Source: an uncultured Duncaniella sp.
GTDB lineage: Bacteria > Bacteroidota > Bacteroidia > Bacteroidales > Muribaculaceae
NCBI RefSeq assembly: GCF_910577345.1
Contig: NZ_CAJTMT010000003.1
Span: 62,001-126,000, forward strand
Direction of reading: 5' to 3'
Length of the DNA: 64,000 nt
The position numbers were made by a program, and so were the translations under genes. Positions 44,227-54,410 of this stretch are shown one piece after another. Under the pieces are notes generated by a model. It was not told the DNA's origin. It worked only from the letters and a program-made list of their open reading frames with translations, and ran no database searches. Positions within the stretch are counted from its first letter, which is position 1. The number at the start of each line of letters is the position of its first letter.

Positions 44227-47200
44227 TTATTCTTTAATCGTTTTTTGTGAGTTAGGCAAGCGTTTTTTAGGAGTGATGCGCTCATGGAGATACTGAAACA
44301 CAATGAAAAACACCGGTACCAGGAAGAGCAAGGCCAAAGTTCCGAAGAGAAGTCCTCCGACCGTACCGACTCCGACAGAGATATTACCGTTGGCACCCAC
44401 ACCGGAGGCAAACATCAGCGGAAGCATACCGAATATCATTGTAGCCGAGGTCATTATGATCGGGCGGAAACGCGCCTTGGCGGCTGAGATGGCCGCAGCT
44501 ACCAATCCCATACCCTCCTTTCGTCGGGCCGTGGCATATTCCGTAAGCAGGATAGCCGTCTTGGCAAGAAGTCCGATAAGCATGATGAGACCAATCTGCA
44601 TGTAGATATTGTTCTCGATCCCCCACCATCGCGCGAAGAGGAAACTTCCGGCCAATCCCATCGGGACTGCAGCGATGACGGCAAACGGGACTGTCAGACT
44701 CTCGTAGAGCGCACATAATATAAGGTATATGAAGGCAAGACAGATGCTGAAGACAAGGACAGTAGTGTTTCCGGCCGACGACTCCTCGCGCGACATGCCT
44801 CCGAACTCATATCCGAAGCCCGACGGCAGATACTTGTCGGCAACCTCCTTGATGGCATTGATCGCCTCGCCTGAACTGTAGCCCTCACCCTGCTCTCCGA
44901 AGACTGAAATCGAAGGGAAGAGATTGAAACGCGAGAGGCTTTCCGACCCGTAGACTCGCGTCAGTGTGATGAAGTGGTCGAGAGGAGCCATCTCTCCTGT
45001 CGACGAACGGACATACATGCTTTTCAGTGATTCAGGACTGAGGCGGTCATCCGGAGCGGCCTGGACCATCACTCGGTAAAGTTTTGTGAATCGGTTGAGG
45101 TTTGATGAATAACTTCCTCCGACATAACCCGCCAAAGTCGACAGCACATCGGCCGGCGAGACATTCATCTGAAGGCATTTGGCTGCATCGACCTCGACCA
45201 TATACTGCGGATACTTGGTGTCGAATGTCGTATAGGCGCGTGAGATTTCCGGACGCTTGTTGAGAGAGTCGATGAACTCACGGGTCACCCTCAGAAGCTC
45301 GTCGGTTGTCGTTCCCGATCTGTCCTGGACATACAGTTCAAAACCGCTGCCGGTTCCGTAGCCCGAAATCATCGGCGACTGCGAGGCGCGTATCTGCGCC
45401 GAGGCTATCCCTTCGGTGCGTTTATAGATTTCCTTGATGACGGCATTGATGTCCTGCGAGGCATCCTTGCGTTCGCTCCAGTCGCGCAGCCTGATGTTGA
45501 ACGAACCGGCCGAGGCCGACTGGTCATGACGCGCATTCTTGCCGGTCACACGCGAATAGATGTAGATTTCCGGAATATCCTTGATGGCATTCTCCACCTC
45601 ATCCATTATCTCGCTTGTCTCCGCGAGGTTACTGCCGGGAGCGACCTGCACGTTGAGGCTGATGGTACCCATGTCCTCCTGCGGCACAAGACCGGTCTTC
45701 GTTGTCGAGACGAGCCACACAAGTCCACCTATCGAGAGAAGGAAGAGCACACCGACAATCCAGCGGTTCTTGAAAAGGAACATCACACCTGTGCGGTATT
45801 GCCCGACGACAGTCTCAAGCGACTTATCGAAAGCATAGTGGAAACGCTCGACATAGTTGAGCTTCTCCCCTGCCCCTTTGCCGGGACGCATGAGCAGAGC
45901 GCTGAGCGCGGGACAGAGAGTCATCGCATTGATGAGCGATATGCCCACCGCAACCGCCATCGTCAGACCGAACTGCTTGTAGAACGTTCCGGAGGTGCCA
46001 CCCATGAAACATACCGGGATGAACACAGCCATGAATACGATGGTGGTCGTGATAAGTGCGGCCGAAAGCCCTCCCATAGCCGAGACAGTAGCCTCGTAGG
46101 GGTCCTTCTTTCCGGCTTCGAATTTCGCCTGCACTGCCTCGACGACAACAACGGAGTCATCCACCACCGTACCGATAACAAGCACTATCGCAAACAGTGT
46201 CAGCATGTTCAGAGTGAACCCGACAGCATAGATGAATGCGAATGTTCCGGTCAGCGACACGATGATGGAAAGGGCCGGAATCAATGTCGCACGCAAATCG
46301 TGGAGGAACACATAGACCACCATCACCACAAGGATGAGGGCGATGATAAGCGTCTCAATCACCTTCCATATCGATGCGTCGAGGAAGTCTTTGGTGCTTG
46401 AAATGTCGGTCAGCACCATGCCTGCGGGCAACTTTGCCCTTATCCCGTCGAGGGTCTTGTCAATCTCGATTATGACCTCGTTGGCATTCGAGCCTGCCGT
46501 CTGTGCAATCATCGCGTTAGCTCCTGGGTGGCCGCTCGTCTCGCTCAGCATCGCATAATTGACTGCTCCAAGCTCAACGGTGGCAATATCCTTCAGGCGC
46601 AACACGCTTCCGTCGGGGAGCGCACGGACAACAAGATTCTCATAGTCCTCAGCATCCTCATAGCGGCCACGGTATTTCAGCACATACTGGAAAGTGTTGA
46701 GCGACTCGGCTCCGAGCGTGCCCGTAGGCGACTCTATGTTCTGCTCCGAAAGCACCTTGTCGATGTCGGCCGGAACAAGCCCGTATTGCGACATTTTCGA
46801 CGGATCAAGCCAGATGCGCATCGCATATTCCGCGCTGAAGATATTCACCTCGCCCACACCCGCAATTCGCGAAATCTGAGGCTCGATGTTAATCTTCATG
46901 TAATTGGTCAGGAAGTTGGCATCATAGCTGTCATCCGGACTGTAGAGGGTGATGGATTTCAGAGTACTGTTCTGACGCTTGCGCACTGTCACACCGCTCT
47001 TCGTCACTTCCGCAGGAAGAAGACCCTGTGCGGAAGCCACACGGTTCTGGACATTGACCACGGCCATGTCGGCATCCGTCCCCTGTTTGAAATATATCGT
47101 GATGGAAGCGGTGCCGGTGTTGGTCGCCGTGGATGTCATATACATCATGTCCTCCACGCCGTTGAGCGATTCCTCAAGCGGGACAATCACGCTTTTAAGC

Positions 47201-47373
47201 ACCGTCTCGGCATTGGCGCCTGTGTAGGTCGCCGACACCCTTACTGTCGGAGGCGCGATATTAGGAAACTGTTCGATAGGTAGTTGAAGCAAGCCTAAAA
47301 CGCCCAGAATCACAATCAGCACGGAGATTACACCGGCTAAAATCGGGCGGTCGATGAATGTTTTTACTGTCAT
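44227..47373 (-). CDS. RND efflux pump, HAE1 (AcrB) family, no adjacent adaptor
   Basis: A 1048-residue inner-membrane proton-driven pump. Family marks: the N-terminus KTFIDRPILAGVI, the porter segment IAPPTVRVSATYTGANAETV, and the proton-relay acids in GTVVDDSVVVVEAV. The length is complete. I took the ATG at 47373; an in-frame ATG 96 bases upstream would add residues before the cytoplasmic end that are not part of the family and lies ahead of the -7 box. Unlike the second pump in the window, no adaptor or outer-membrane factor is beside it, so it must borrow these. The divergent gene is a LytS-like kinase. Confidence 0.95.
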   Translation of the reverse strand: MTVKTFIDRPILAGVISVLIVILGVLGLLQLPIEQFPNIAPPTVRVSATYTGANAETVLKSVIVPLEESLNGVEDMMYMTSTATNTGTASITIYFKQGTDADMAVVNVQNRVASAQGLLPAEVTKSGVTVRKRQNSTLKSITLYSPDDSYDANFLTNYMKINIEPQISRIAGVGEVNIFSAEYAMRIWLDPSKMSQYGLVPADIDKVLSEQNIESPTGTLGAESLNTFQYVLKYRGRYEDAEDYENLVVRALPDGSVLRLKDIATVELGAVNYAMLSETSGHPGANAMIAQTAGSNANEVIIEIDKTLDGIRAKLPAGMVLTDISSTKDFLDASIWKVIETLIIALILVVMVVYVFLHDLRATLIPALSIIVSLTGTFAFIYAVGFTLNMLTLFAIVLVIGTVVDDSVVVVEAVQAKFEAGKKDPYEATVSAMGGLSAALITTTIVFMAVFIPVCFMGGTSGTFYKQFGLTMAVAVGISLINAMTLCPALSALLMRPGKGAGEKLNYVERFHYAFDKSLETVVGQYRTGVMFLFKNRWIVGVLFLLSIGGLVWLVSTTKTGLVPQEDMGTISLNVQVAPGSNLAETSEIMDEVENAIKDIPEIYIYSRVTGKNARHDQSASAGSFNIRLRDWSERKDASQDINAVIKEIYKRTEGIASAQIRASQSPMISGYGTGSGFELYVQDRSGTTTDELLRVTREFIDSLNKRPEISRAYTTFDTKYPQYMVEVDAAKCLQMNVSPADVLSTLAGYVGGSYSSNLNRFTKLYRVMVQAAPDDRLSPESLKSMYVRSSTGEMAPLDHFITLTRVYGSESLSRFNLFPSISVFGEQGEGYSSGEAINAIKEVADKYLPSGFGYEFGGMSREESSAGNTTVLVFSICLAFIYLILCALYESLTVPFAVIAAVPMGLAGSFLFARWWGIENNIYMQIGLIMLIGLLAKTAILLTEYATARRKEGMGLVAAAISAAKARFRPIIMTSATMIFGMLPLMFASGVGANGNISVGVGTVGGLLFGTLALLFLVPVFFIVFQYLHERITPKKRLPNSQKTIKE

Positions 47374-47391
47374 GATGCTATTGTTTGGACG

Positions 47392-47399
47392 CAAAATTA
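47392..47399 (-). promoter_or_regulatory. -7 box for the RND pump gene
   Basis: TAATTTTG on the minus strand, 18 bases before the ATG. No TTG at the best distance. Confidence 0.45.
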
Positions 47400-47507
47400 A
47401 GTGATTAAACCTTTGCCCATGACAACTGTCCAAACAGATAGTGACAAAAGTCATTGAAGTAGTGGTCAACGGTCAAACCGAAGCTACATCTTTAACTACA
47501 AAATATT

Positions 47508-47515
47508 TAACTTTG
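47508..47515 (+). promoter_or_regulatory. -7 box for the LytS/LytTR operon
   Basis: TAACTTTG, 26 bases before the kinase ATG. No clear -33 TTG. It diverges from the RND pump promoter, about 110 bases away. Confidence 0.5.
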
Positions 47516-47541
47516 CATCGGAATTCCAGCCAACACAGCAG

Positions 47542-48558
47542 ATGAAGAATGTGTCCCTCTACATAGATCTCGTTTTTTGCATTATCGTATTGCCGGTAAT
47601 GGCAATGATTTTTCCCATCGAGCGGTGGTTTCACAACTTCCAGGCCTACATGATTACTGTCACCGTATGGCTATATGCTGTCTACTTCATCAATCGTACC
47701 GTGACGGTACCCTTCTTGTTCCGCGGTGAGCGCAAACGCATCTTCGGCATCCTGCTGATAGTGACTTCGCTGGTAGCGACCTACCTTCTGTCGGATGTGA
47801 TGCTGTATAATCCCAAGCCAAACATCCACGATTTCGGAATCACCCGCATCCTCCCTCACATCCAGCAATACCAGCAGGCCATCTGGTCACTGTTCATGAT
47901 TGTCGAGGCCTTCAGTTTCGCTGTCGGACTGCTCACCGAGGTAAACTTACGAAAATCCTATCTCCGCGAAGTGGAAGCTGACCGCGACAAGGCTGAAATC
48001 GAGCTTTACAAAGCCCAGATAAAGCCTCACTTCATGTTCAACACCCTCAATTCGCTCTACGGCCTCTTCCTCACGCAAAACGGGAAAGCTCTCGAATCAC
48101 TGGAGAAATTCATCTCCATGATGCGCTATATCCACACCACTTCCGGCCACGATCTCGTCCCGCTCTCCGACGAAACCGACTATATCCGCCAGTATGTGGG
48201 TCTCCAATCCCTCCGACTTAACGAGATGACCACCGTCACACTCGATATAGACATCGAGCACGATGCGATTGAAGTCCCTCCGATGCTGCTCGTCACCTTT
48301 GTCGAGAACTGCTTCAAACACGGAGTCTCACCTGTCGAGAAAAGCGACATCGTGATTTCCCTCACCGAGAAAGATGGCCAGCTCCTCTTCTCCACCTCCA
48401 ACCGCATCTTCCCCATGAAGCGCATCGGCGAACACATGGGCATCGAGAACTGCCGTCGGCGTCTGCAGCTCCTCTATCCCGGCCAACACCGGATAGAAAT
48501 CGACAACGACGGCCATAACTACAACGTCAAACTAATCATTAATCTCAACCGTATATGA
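47542..48558 (+). CDS. LytS-like sensor histidine kinase
   Basis: A 338-residue membrane kinase with four predicted N-terminal helices (residues about 10-130) and a cytoplasmic His_kinase domain (PF06580). The phosphorylated His163 lies in QIKPHFMFNTLNSLYG. The ATP-binding part follows, with PPMLLVTFVENCFKHGV and GIENCRRRL. It shares ATGA with the next gene, a LytTR regulator, so they form one system. The signal is not apparent; the small number of periplasmic residues suggests membrane-stress or intramembrane sensing. Confidence 0.93.
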   Translation: MKNVSLYIDLVFCIIVLPVMAMIFPIERWFHNFQAYMITVTVWLYAVYFINRTVTVPFLFRGERKRIFGILLIVTSLVATYLLSDVMLYNPKPNIHDFGITRILPHIQQYQQAIWSLFMIVEAFSFAVGLLTEVNLRKSYLREVEADRDKAEIELYKAQIKPHFMFNTLNSLYGLFLTQNGKALESLEKFISMMRYIHTTSGHDLVPLSDETDYIRQYVGLQSLRLNEMTTVTLDIDIEHDAIEVPPMLLVTFVENCFKHGVSPVEKSDIVISLTEKDGQLLFSTSNRIFPMKRIGEHMGIENCRRRLQLLYPGQHRIEIDNDGHNYNVKLIINLNRI

Positions 48559-49259
48559 TCAAATGTGTCGCTATCGACGACGAACCGATAGCCCTCAGCA
48601 TCATTCAGGAATATTGCAAGCGATACGGCGACATTGACCTCCAATGCTTCACATCGCCAATCGCAGGAATGGATTGCATCCGTTCAACCCGCCCCGACAT
48701 CGTCTTTCTTGACATCGAGATGAATTCCCACAACGGCCTCACCCTCGCCAAGGAACTCCCGGCAGGAACCTGCCTGATTTTCACGACAGCCTTCTCCCAC
48801 TATGCCATAGACGGCTTCAATGTCGATGCCGTCGATTTTCTCCATAAGCCGATTTTCTATCCGCGCTTCGAGAGAGCGATGGAAAAGGCGAAGAAGTATA
48901 TGAAACTCTCGGCTGAAGCTGATGAGATGTCGGGCACAATCACCCTGAAGGTCGAACATAAGAATGTCATCGTCAATCTCAAGGACATCATTGTCATCGA
49001 GGCGATGGACAACTATGTGAAAATCTTCCGTAAGGATCTCCCGATGGTCCTTTCGCAGATAACCATGAAAGAGATGGAGACCATGTTGCCGCCGGATAAG
49101 TTCATCCGCATCCACCGCTCCTTCATCATCTCGGTCGCCTCAATCGAGAAATTCTCCAACCGCACTGTCTATCTTCAGAAATTTCCGCGCCACATCCCCG
49201 TCGGGCGTAAATATCTCCAGACATTCAATAATTTCTACAACACATTTTTAACCAGATAA
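48555..49259 (+). CDS. LytTR-type response regulator
   Basis: A 234-residue regulator with a receiver domain (acidic pair Asp8/Asp9, phospho-Asp53 in VFLDIEM, Thr in FTTAF, Lys in LHKP) and a C-terminal LytTR DNA-binding domain (IIVIEAMDNYVKIF, FIRIHRSFIISVASIEKF). It overlaps the kinase gene by 4 bases. Likely targets are the divergent RND pump and the PepSY-like gene 17 bases downstream. Confidence 0.94.
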   Translation: MIKCVAIDDEPIALSIIQEYCKRYGDIDLQCFTSPIAGMDCIRSTRPDIVFLDIEMNSHNGLTLAKELPAGTCLIFTTAFSHYAIDGFNVDAVDFLHKPIFYPRFERAMEKAKKYMKLSAEADEMSGTITLKVEHKNVIVNLKDIIVIEAMDNYVKIFRKDLPMVLSQITMKEMETMLPPDKFIRIHRSFIISVASIEKFSNRTVYLQKFPRHIPVGRKYLQTFNNFYNTFLTR

Positions 49260-49275
49260 AACACCCGTTTTTACA

Positions 49276-49746
49276 ATGAAAAAATTTTTCTCACTGATGC
49301 TTGTAGGCCTCGCAGCCTCCATGTCGTCTGCCGCTTTTGCCGGCACCCCTATCAACCAGTCTGAACTTCCCAAGGCCGCACAGACCTTCATCACAAAGTA
49401 TTTCGGCAAAGACCAAATCAAGAAAGTCGAGAAGGACAATGGCCGTCGCGGCGTTGAATACGATGTCGATTTCGTCAGCGGCGCTGAAGTTGAATTCATG
49501 TCGGAAGGCAACTGGAAGGAAGTCAAGGCCGCTCGCGGAACAGCCGTCCCCACAGCTATCGTACCTTCGGCAATCGCAAAATATGTCAGCACTAACTTCA
49601 ATGGCCAGACCATCGTTGAAATCTCACGCAAACGTGGTGGCTATGAAGTTGAACTTTCCAACGGCTCAGAGCTTAAGCTCACCGAGGACGCCAAGCCCAT
49701 GCCCGACCGTCAAGGTGGCAGAGGCGGCAACCGGCCCCGCCGATAA
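49276..49746 (+). CDS. Periplasmic PepSY-like protein (PF11396 type)
   Basis: A 156-residue exported protein with a signal peptide (to about AFAG) and two PepSY-like repeats, each with the pattern 'helix, then YDVDFxSGAEVEF or YEVELSNGSELKL'. A basic Gly/Arg tail (RQGGRGGNRPRR) ends it. Such proteins are often encoded after LytTR or other two-component genes in Bacteroidota, where they may tune the sensor. It is 17 bases downstream of the regulator and probably cotranscribed. Confidence 0.85.
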   Translation: MKKFFSLMLVGLAASMSSAAFAGTPINQSELPKAAQTFITKYFGKDQIKKVEKDNGRRGVEYDVDFVSGAEVEFMSEGNWKEVKAARGTAVPTAIVPSAIAKYVSTNFNGQTIVEISRKRGGYEVELSNGSELKLTEDAKPMPDRQGGRGGNRPRR

Positions 49747-49784
49747 ATGCTCAGGCGTTTCCAAAATGCACTCTTGAATTGAAC

Positions 49785-49864
49785 AAAACCCCGGAGGGGC
49801 AAAAGAATCAGAAGTTATCGGAATCCAATCCTGACTTCTGATTCTTTTGCCCCTCCGGGATTTT
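49785..49864. terminator. Bidirectional terminator, perfect 26-bp stem
   Basis: Arms 49790-49815 and 49834-49859 are exact reverse complements (CCCGGAGGGGC...), with A's on the left and TTTT on the right. It separates converging genes. Confidence 0.93.
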
Positions 49865-49884
49865 GTACTTTTTGAGATTCAAGT

Positions 49885-51255
49885 TCACTCTGCGCCACCG
49901 CCGAGAGCCTTGTAGAGCGTCACGACCGACTGCAGCTGATTCAATTTGTCGACCACAAGATTCAGTCGTGAGTTCAGAAGATCCTGACGTGACGAAAGCA
50001 ATTCGAGATAAGTGGCATTGTTCGTGCGGAAAAGAAGTTCGTTGGACTTCACCGCTTTTTCCAGAGCCTCACACTGCACACTGTGATATTCAAGGTTATT
50101 GCCGTAGGATTCGATGGCATAGAGGGCATCGTTCACCTCCTGTCCGGCATTGAGAAGAGTCTGCTTATAGTTGAGCATTGCAATCTGCTCCTCATCCTTG
50201 GATATTCTCAGATTCGAGATGAGTTTACCACGCTGGAATATCGGTTGTGTCAGAGAACCGAGCGCCGAGAGAATCCAGCCGCCGGGATTGGTCACACCCT
50301 GCCCGAGCGCATTGGTCCATCCGGCTGAACCGCCGATGGTCAACGACGGATAGAAAGCCGCGCGCGATTGATTGGTCGAATAATATGCTGCGGCGAGAGC
50401 CATCTCTGCCTGCACAACGTCCGGACGGGCCGACAGCAGTTGCAACGGCACACCGACGCTTATTTCCGACGGCATCGCCTGACTGTCGAGCTTACCGCGC
50501 TCGATGCTCCTGTAGGTTGTCCCGAGAAGGGTGCAGATCGAATTCTCTGTCTCCCGCTGCTGACGCAGGAGAGTGTTGTGGGTGGCGAGGAGCTGATTGA
50601 GATTTGCCTTGGCCTGACTGACGGCATTCTCCCTCACGTCGCCGACCTTGAGTTGCAGTTCCATCGTGCGCACCTGCTCCTTCCATATCTCGATGGTCTG
50701 ATTGCTGATTTCAATCTGGTCGTCGAGCATCAGGAGCGAGAAATAGCTGTTGGCAATCGAGGCAATGAGTTCGGACTGCACCGCACGCGCATAGGCACCC
50801 TGCTGGAGCAGGAGTGCCTGCGCTTCCTGCTTTGCGTTGCGTAATTTCCCGAAAATATCCACCTCCCAGCTCATCGCCACGGGGATTTCATACGTCTTGC
50901 TGACTTTTGAACCCTCAGCTTTCGTGATTGCCCCGTTCGGCGAGAAGGTCAACGATGGAAGATAGGCCAATTTGGCAGCCGTAAGTCCTGCCTTTGCCTC
51001 GTCAATGCGCAGCAGTGCTATCTGCATATCGGTATTGCTGCCGAGCCCCTCACGGATGAGCGATTGCAGATGCCCGTCGGTAAAGAGGCTTTCCCACGGC
51101 ATTGTGCCGAGCGATGCGAGCGTGTCGGCGTGCGCCATTGTGGATTCGTCGTAGAGACCCTCCACAGGCAGTCCCTCGGGACGGCTGTAATTCTTGTAGA
51201 GATTACAGCCTGTCAGTCCCAGGGAAAGTATTGCTATGATTGGTAGGAATTTCAT
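49885..51255 (-). CDS. Outer-membrane efflux lipoprotein, NodT/OprM (TolC) family
   Basis: The exit channel of the tripartite pump. The 456-residue protein has a lipoprotein signal (LTGCNLYKNY), two TolC-type repeats of long coiled-coil helices, and family motifs such as LRIDEAKAGLTAAKLAYLP and SVGVPLQLLSARPDVVQAE near the end of the second half. It overlaps the pump gene by 4 bases. It may also serve the adaptor-less RND pump in the window. Confidence 0.93.
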   Translation of the reverse strand: MKFLPIIAILSLGLTGCNLYKNYSRPEGLPVEGLYDESTMAHADTLASLGTMPWESLFTDGHLQSLIREGLGSNTDMQIALLRIDEAKAGLTAAKLAYLPSLTFSPNGAITKAEGSKVSKTYEIPVAMSWEVDIFGKLRNAKQEAQALLLQQGAYARAVQSELIASIANSYFSLLMLDDQIEISNQTIEIWKEQVRTMELQLKVGDVRENAVSQAKANLNQLLATHNTLLRQQRETENSICTLLGTTYRSIERGKLDSQAMPSEISVGVPLQLLSARPDVVQAEMALAAAYYSTNQSRAAFYPSLTIGGSAGWTNALGQGVTNPGGWILSALGSLTQPIFQRGKLISNLRISKDEEQIAMLNYKQTLLNAGQEVNDALYAIESYGNNLEYHSVQCEALEKAVKSNELLFRTNNATYLELLSSRQDLLNSRLNLVVDKLNQLQSVVTLYKALGGGAE

Positions 51256-54200
51256 TTTGTGGGTTCTTTTTCATTTTCACGTTCTTTGCGCCGACGCCAC
51301 ATCACCTTCTCTTCAATATACTGGAAGGTTATGAAGAAGGCCGGAGTCACAAACAGAAGGCCGATTGTTCCGATGATCATACCTCCGACCACACCGACAC
51401 CGAGCGAGGTGTTGCCGTTGGCCCCCACACCGGTCGCGAACATCAGCGGGAGGAGACCGAAAATCATGGTGAGGGCAGTCATGAGAATCGGGCGCAGACG
51501 CACCGAAGCCGCCGACATTGCTGCCTGTGTGAGCGACATGCCTGCCTTTCGGCGCTCGGTTCCGTATTCCGTCAGAAGGATGGCGGTCTTGGCCAGAAGT
51601 CCGATAAGCATGATGAGACCGGTCTGCAGATAGATATTATTCTCGATGCCCCACAGTTTCGCGAACAGGAAGCTGCCCATCAGACCGAAGGGAACAGAAA
51701 GGATGACCGCAAGCGGAATGAAAAGGCTCTCGTAGAGCGCGCAGAGGATGAGATAGATGAACAGGACGCAGATACCGTAGATGATGACGGTGGTGTGGCT
51801 GTTGCCTGTCTGTTCCTCCTCACGGGTCATGCCGGAGAACTCGAAGCCGAAGCCTGTCGGCAGAGTCTCGGCGGCAACCTCATTGATGGCATTGATGACA
51901 TCGCCCGAACTGTAGCCCTGGGCAGGCATACCCTGGACATTGATGGCGGCAAACATATTGAAGCGCATCAGCGACTCCGCGCCATAGGTCTTCGTCAGTT
52001 TCACGAACTGGCTGATAGGAGCCATGCCGTTCTTCGTCTTCACATATATATTATTGAGAGCCTCCATGCCGTCACGGTAGTTGTAGGGTGCCTGCACGAT
52101 TACACGGTAAATCTTTGTGAAGCGGTTGAAGTTCGAGGCGTAGATACTGCCGAAGTAACCCGAGAGCACGTTGAGCACCTCGCTGGTGGTCGTACCGGCG
52201 CGCTGACACTGGGCCTCGTCGACATCAATCGTGTATTGAGGGAAATTGGCGCTGAACGAGGTCTGGGCCATTTCCACTTCCCGGCGTTTGTTGAGCGCTT
52301 CAAGGAAATCGGTGATCACCTTGCTCAGTTCGTCATATCCCTTGCCTGCACGGTCCTGGATATAGACATCGAAGCTGTTACCCGAACCGTAGCCCTGAAT
52401 CATAGGGGGAGCGAAGATAAACAGACGCGCGTTCTTGATGTGGGCCGTGCGGCGGTATATCTCGCTTCGGATAGCATCGACATTGTCATTCTTGCCGGTT
52501 CGTTCCTCCCACGGTTTGAGTTTGATGATGAACATACCGTGTGAGGCTCCGTTGCCCGAGGCCATACCGAAGCCGGCCACCATATTGAAGTTGTCGACCT
52601 GCGGCATCTCCTTGAGTTCCGCCTGGATTTCCTGCATGATGGATTCTGATTCGGCAAGTGTGCTTCCTGCCGGAGAGTCAAAGCTCATGAAGATGGTACC
52701 TGTATCCTCGTTTGGCACAAGGCCGGTCTTCGTCGTTCCCATGAGCCATACGAGCAGGGCGCAAGCCGCTGCAAGCGCGGACCATCCGAGCCACTTGTGT
52801 TTGATGATGAAGAACACACCACCGACATATTTGCGCACTATTCTCTTGAACGTGGCATCGAAAGCCATGCGGAAGCGGGTCGAGAATTCAAGCTTGTCGC
52901 CCTCCTTGATTATCTGGTTTGGTCGGAGAAGGAGCGCACACAGTGCAGGCGAGAGCGTGAGGGCGTTGACAGCCGAGATACCCACGGCTACTGCCATTGT
53001 GATACCGAACTGGGTGTAGAACACACCCGAAGTGCCACCCATGAACGACACTGGGACAAACACCGCCATGAAGACAAGTGTCGAGGTGACGAGTGCCGAG
53101 GACACACCGCTCATCGCATCAACCGCAGCCTTGTAGGTCGAGCGGTAACCTTCGTCAAACTTTGTCTGGACCGCCTCCACGACGATGATGGCGTCATCCA
53201 CAATCGTACCGATTGCGAGCACAAGCGCGAAGAGCGTGAGGAGGTTAATACTGAAACCGGCTATATAGAGCACGGCAAACGTACCGATGAGCGACACGAA
53301 GATACTGATTGTCGGAATCAGTGTCGAACGCGGATTCTGAAGGAAGAAATAGACCACGAGCACCACAAGCACGATGGCTTCGAGAAGCGTCTCGACAACC
53401 TTGTCGATTGAAGCGTCAAGGAAGGTCTTGGTACTCATGAGCTGCACGAGCTGAACATCGTCGGGCAGCGTCTTCTCAACCTGCGCGAGATACTTCTCGA
53501 TATTGATGATGATTTCGTTGGCGTTGGAGCCTGAAATCTGGTTAATCATACAGGTCGCACCCGGCAGACCGTTCACAAATCCCTTGTAGGAATAGCTCTG
53601 TGCGCCAAGCTCGACATCAGCGATATCCTTGAGCTTCAACACACGGCCATCGTCAAAAGCCTTGATGATAATTTCCTCAAATTCGCTCTCCTCTTCGAGA
53701 CGGCCACGGTATTTGAGCGTGTATTGGAACACATTTTCCGAATCCTCGCCGATAGCACCTGTCGAGGCCTCGATGTTCTGGCTCGAAAGGGCGGCTGTCA
53801 CATCATCGGGGACAAGCTCATATTGCGCCATGACATCCGGTTTGAGCCATATACGCATCGCGTATGCGCCACCCATCACATTCACCTCACCGACACCCGA
53901 GATACGTTGGATGCCCGGCTTGATGTTGATGTTCATGTAGTTGGTGAGGAATGTCTCATCGTATGTGCCGTTGGGGCTGAAAAGGCCGAACACCATGAGC
54001 GTACTGTTCTGGCGCTTGCGCGTCGTCACACCGACCTTTGTCACCTCGGCGGGAAGAAGAGCCGTGGCGGTCGAGACGCTGTTCTGGACGTTGACCGCAG
54101 CCATGTCGCCGTTACTTCCCTGCTTGAAGTAGATGGTAATCTCACCGCTACCCGTATTACTTGCGGTGGAAGTCATGTAGGTCATGTTCTCCACACCGTT

Positions 54201-54410
54201 GATGGCCTCTTCAAGAGGCACGATGACGCTCTTCTGCACAGTCTCGGCATTCGCACCGCTATAGGTCGCCGAGACCCGGACAGTAGGCGGCGCAATATCG
54301 GGATACTGTTCGACGGCGAGGGCGAAGAGGCCGATGAGACCTGCGACGACAATCACCACGGAGATGACTATCGAGAGAATCGGCCTGTCTATGAATCGTT
54401 TTATATTCAT
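51252..54410 (-). CDS. RND efflux pump, HAE1 (AcrB) family, tripartite system
   Basis: The 1052-residue inner-membrane pump of a complete system. It starts with MNIKRFIDRPILSIVISVV, carries VEQYPDIAPPTVRVSATYSGANAETV and the proton-relay acids in GTIVDDAIIVVEAV, and closes with a basic tail. It overlaps the adaptor gene by 4 bases and the outer-membrane factor by 4 bases, so all three are translationally coupled. Likely substrates are hydrophobic antimicrobials or bile acids, inferred only from habitat. Confidence 0.97.
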   Translation of the reverse strand: MNIKRFIDRPILSIVISVVIVVAGLIGLFALAVEQYPDIAPPTVRVSATYSGANAETVQKSVIVPLEEAINGVENMTYMTSTASNTGSGEITIYFKQGSNGDMAAVNVQNSVSTATALLPAEVTKVGVTTRKRQNSTLMVFGLFSPNGTYDETFLTNYMNINIKPGIQRISGVGEVNVMGGAYAMRIWLKPDVMAQYELVPDDVTAALSSQNIEASTGAIGEDSENVFQYTLKYRGRLEEESEFEEIIIKAFDDGRVLKLKDIADVELGAQSYSYKGFVNGLPGATCMINQISGSNANEIIINIEKYLAQVEKTLPDDVQLVQLMSTKTFLDASIDKVVETLLEAIVLVVLVVYFFLQNPRSTLIPTISIFVSLIGTFAVLYIAGFSINLLTLFALVLAIGTIVDDAIIVVEAVQTKFDEGYRSTYKAAVDAMSGVSSALVTSTLVFMAVFVPVSFMGGTSGVFYTQFGITMAVAVGISAVNALTLSPALCALLLRPNQIIKEGDKLEFSTRFRMAFDATFKRIVRKYVGGVFFIIKHKWLGWSALAAACALLVWLMGTTKTGLVPNEDTGTIFMSFDSPAGSTLAESESIMQEIQAELKEMPQVDNFNMVAGFGMASGNGASHGMFIIKLKPWEERTGKNDNVDAIRSEIYRRTAHIKNARLFIFAPPMIQGYGSGNSFDVYIQDRAGKGYDELSKVITDFLEALNKRREVEMAQTSFSANFPQYTIDVDEAQCQRAGTTTSEVLNVLSGYFGSIYASNFNRFTKIYRVIVQAPYNYRDGMEALNNIYVKTKNGMAPISQFVKLTKTYGAESLMRFNMFAAINVQGMPAQGYSSGDVINAINEVAAETLPTGFGFEFSGMTREEEQTGNSHTTVIIYGICVLFIYLILCALYESLFIPLAVILSVPFGLMGSFLFAKLWGIENNIYLQTGLIMLIGLLAKTAILLTEYGTERRKAGMSLTQAAMSAASVRLRPILMTALTMIFGLLPLMFATGVGANGNTSLGVGVVGGMIIGTIGLLFVTPAFFITFQYIEEKVMWRRRKERENEKEPTK

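Noticed and set aside
45526..46401. 291-codon plus-strand frame opposite the first RND pump
   Set aside because: Composition is typical of an antisense frame (many His, Arg, Glu) and it overlaps a conserved gene.
47374..47469. ATG 96 bases upstream for the first RND pump
   Set aside because: The added residues are not part of the family, and the frame starts before the predicted promoter.
51240..52544. 434-codon plus-strand frame opposite the RND pump gene
   Set aside because: It is antisense to a clear RND gene and has no family motif. GC-biased third positions keep the opposite strand open.
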